A DNA stretch of 5,632 nt from a bacterium (GTDB lineage: Bacteria; SM23-31; JAUVVT01), in the NCBI GenBank assembly GCA_030616165.1, contig JAUWXV010000236.1, forward strand, positions 1 to 5,632, given 5' to 3'. Positions within the stretch are counted from its first letter, which is position 1. Every line of letters starts with the position of its first letter. The notes below the pieces were generated by a model, which was not told the DNA's origin, made no database searches, and worked only from the letters and a program-made list of their open reading frames with translations. Shown here piece by piece: positions 5,212-5,632 of this stretch. Position numbers and translations under genes: made by a program.

Positions 5212-5240
5212 TTGACATTGCGTCCGTAATTGCGTACATT
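5212..5240 (+). promoter_or_regulatory. Sigma70-like promoter of the toxin-antitoxin operon
   Basis: A perfect TTGACA (5212-5217), a 17-bp spacer and TACATT (5235-5240, 4 of 6 to TATAAT) end 27 bp before the antitoxin ATG at 5268. Position and spacing are ideal for driving both downstream genes. Confidence 0.65.
5222..5237. promoter_or_regulatory. Candidate operator for antitoxin autoregulation
   Basis: GTCCGTAATTGCGTAC is an imperfect palindrome (6 of 8 pairs, centre AATT) placed between -35 and -10. TTGCGT also occurs twice (5218-5223 has TTGCGT; 5230-5235 has TTGCGT), 12 bp apart. E. coli YefM binds palindromes with a TGTACA core; CGTACA here (5233-5238) is one base off. Autorepression by the antitoxin-toxin complex is inferred from the family. 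Confidence 0.4.
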
Positions 5241-5267
5241 TTAATAAAATCAAAAAGGCTAACAATA

Positions 5268-5510
5268 ATGAAAACAATCTCAGTTACAAAAGCAAGGTCA
5301 GCTTTGTATAAACTGCTTGACGAAGCGTCAAAAACGCATGAGCCTATTCATATTACCGGGAAACGGTCTAATGCAATACTCATTTCAGAGGACGACTGGC
5401 GGTCTATTGAAGAAACACTCTATCTACTTTCTATTCCCAATATGAGGGAATCTATTCGAGAAGGTCTTAAGACTCCTGTTGATGAATGTTCAAAGGAACT
5501 TGAATGGTGA
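5268..5510 (+). CDS. Type II antitoxin, YefM/Phd family
   Basis: This gene encodes 80 residues from ATG 5268, with AAAAGG 9 nt upstream. The N-terminal half is the Phd/YefM DNA-binding and dimerisation fold: MKTISVTKARSALYKLLDEA, then HEPIHITGKRSNAILISEDDWRSIEET. It lines up without gaps over the first 30 residues with E. coli YefM, including the Thr3-Ile4-Ser5 start and Arg10, an operator-contacting residue in that family. YefM's Arg31 position is Gly here, with Lys32-Arg33 next to it. The C-terminal part (about 52-80, LYLLSIPNMRESIREGLKTP...) is the expected flexible toxin-wrapping segment. It neutralises the RelE-fold toxin encoded next and probably represses its own promoter. The stop overlaps the toxin start by 7 nt, indicating translational coupling. 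Its GC content is slightly higher than that of the envelope genes, in line with a mobile TA cassette, though this is a weak sign. Confidence 0.93.
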   Translation: MKTISVTKARSALYKLLDEASKTHEPIHITGKRSNAILISEDDWRSIEETLYLLSIPNMRESIREGLKTPVDECSKELEW

Positions 5511-5632
5511 GGTGGAAGCTGGTTTATACAAAACAGGCACAAAAAGACGCTGAGAAATTGAAGGAAGCCGGATTAAAACCAAAGACCATTCAATTATTAG
5601 AGATTTTAAAACAAGACCATTTTAAGAGTCTC
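5504..5632 (+). CDS. Type II toxin, YoeB/Txe family (RelE-fold mRNA interferase), 3' end outside window
   Basis: ATG 5504 lies inside the last codons of the antitoxin gene (ATGGTGA arrangement), with AAGGA at 5493-5497, 6 nt before the start. Forty-three codons are visible, reading MVRWKLVYTKQAQKDAEKLK and on to ...LKQDHFKSL at the window end. The pattern of an early Trp, then VYTKQAQKDAEKL, an Ala-Gly-Leu-Lys turn and TIQLLEILKQDHF matches the N-terminal half of Txe/YoeB toxins, which are about 85-90 residues long. Such toxins cleave mRNA at the ribosomal A site and are held inactive by the YefM-type partner. The catalytic residues (Glu46, Arg65, His83 and Tyr84 in E. coli YoeB numbering) fall beyond the window, so activity cannot be judged. 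There is no stop or frameshift in what is visible. RelE proper is the main alternative. Confidence 0.85.
   Translation, partial: MVRWKLVYTKQAQKDAEKLKEAGLKPKTIQLLEILKQDHFKSL

Overview
This is an AT-rich bacterial window (roughly 35% GC by eye). It looks like a member of the Bacteroidota/Chlorobiota/Ignavibacteriota-type FCB supergroup, or a related uncultured phylum. The argument rests on gene content: a C-terminal piece of a barrel protein resembling the FCB helix-hairpin-helix outer-membrane proteins, an acidic-tailed lipoprotein, and a PorV/FadL-like barrel beginning with the SLGLGGAYTAIARGPEAIFWNPANLA-type pattern. Strong Shine-Dalgarno sites (GAGGAG, AGGAGG) before two genes argue against a typical Bacteroidia or Flavobacteriia member and fit a deeper FCB lineage better. 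No species can be named from this sequence.

Layout. Positions 1-780 (+) hold the 3' end of an outer-membrane-type protein that enters from the left. After a spacer with an imperfect hairpin and promoter-like hexamers come a secreted lipoprotein (978-2033, +) and an outer-membrane beta-barrel protein (2094-3371, +). These two are 60 bp apart, each with its own good ribosome binding site, and are probably one envelope operon. The convergent interval 3372-3505 holds a perfect 36-bp palindrome, and a second hairpin overlaps the end of the next gene. rlmN (3506-4531, -) is complete and has every catalytic cysteine.

Positions 4532-5267 carry no gene. The left part holds a few weak palindromes. From 4812 to 5190 there is a dense run of unrelated hairpin repeats: two GTRGGGGC-headed palindromes, two abutting hairpins, and an inverted pair of C5/G5-rich repeats enclosing about 90 bp of AT-rich DNA. 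Right after this cluster a sigma70-like promoter with an operator-like palindrome drives a YefM/Phd-type antitoxin (5268-5510). Its stop overlaps the start of a YoeB/Txe-type toxin (5504 to beyond the window edge).

How the parts relate. The left half is envelope-related, the middle is ribosome maintenance (rlmN), and the right end is accessory: a repeat-rich intergenic hub next to a type II toxin-antitoxin pair. No wholly new multi-gene system is evident. The least explained items are the lipoprotein/barrel pair and the several families of short palindromes packed into one intergenic region.
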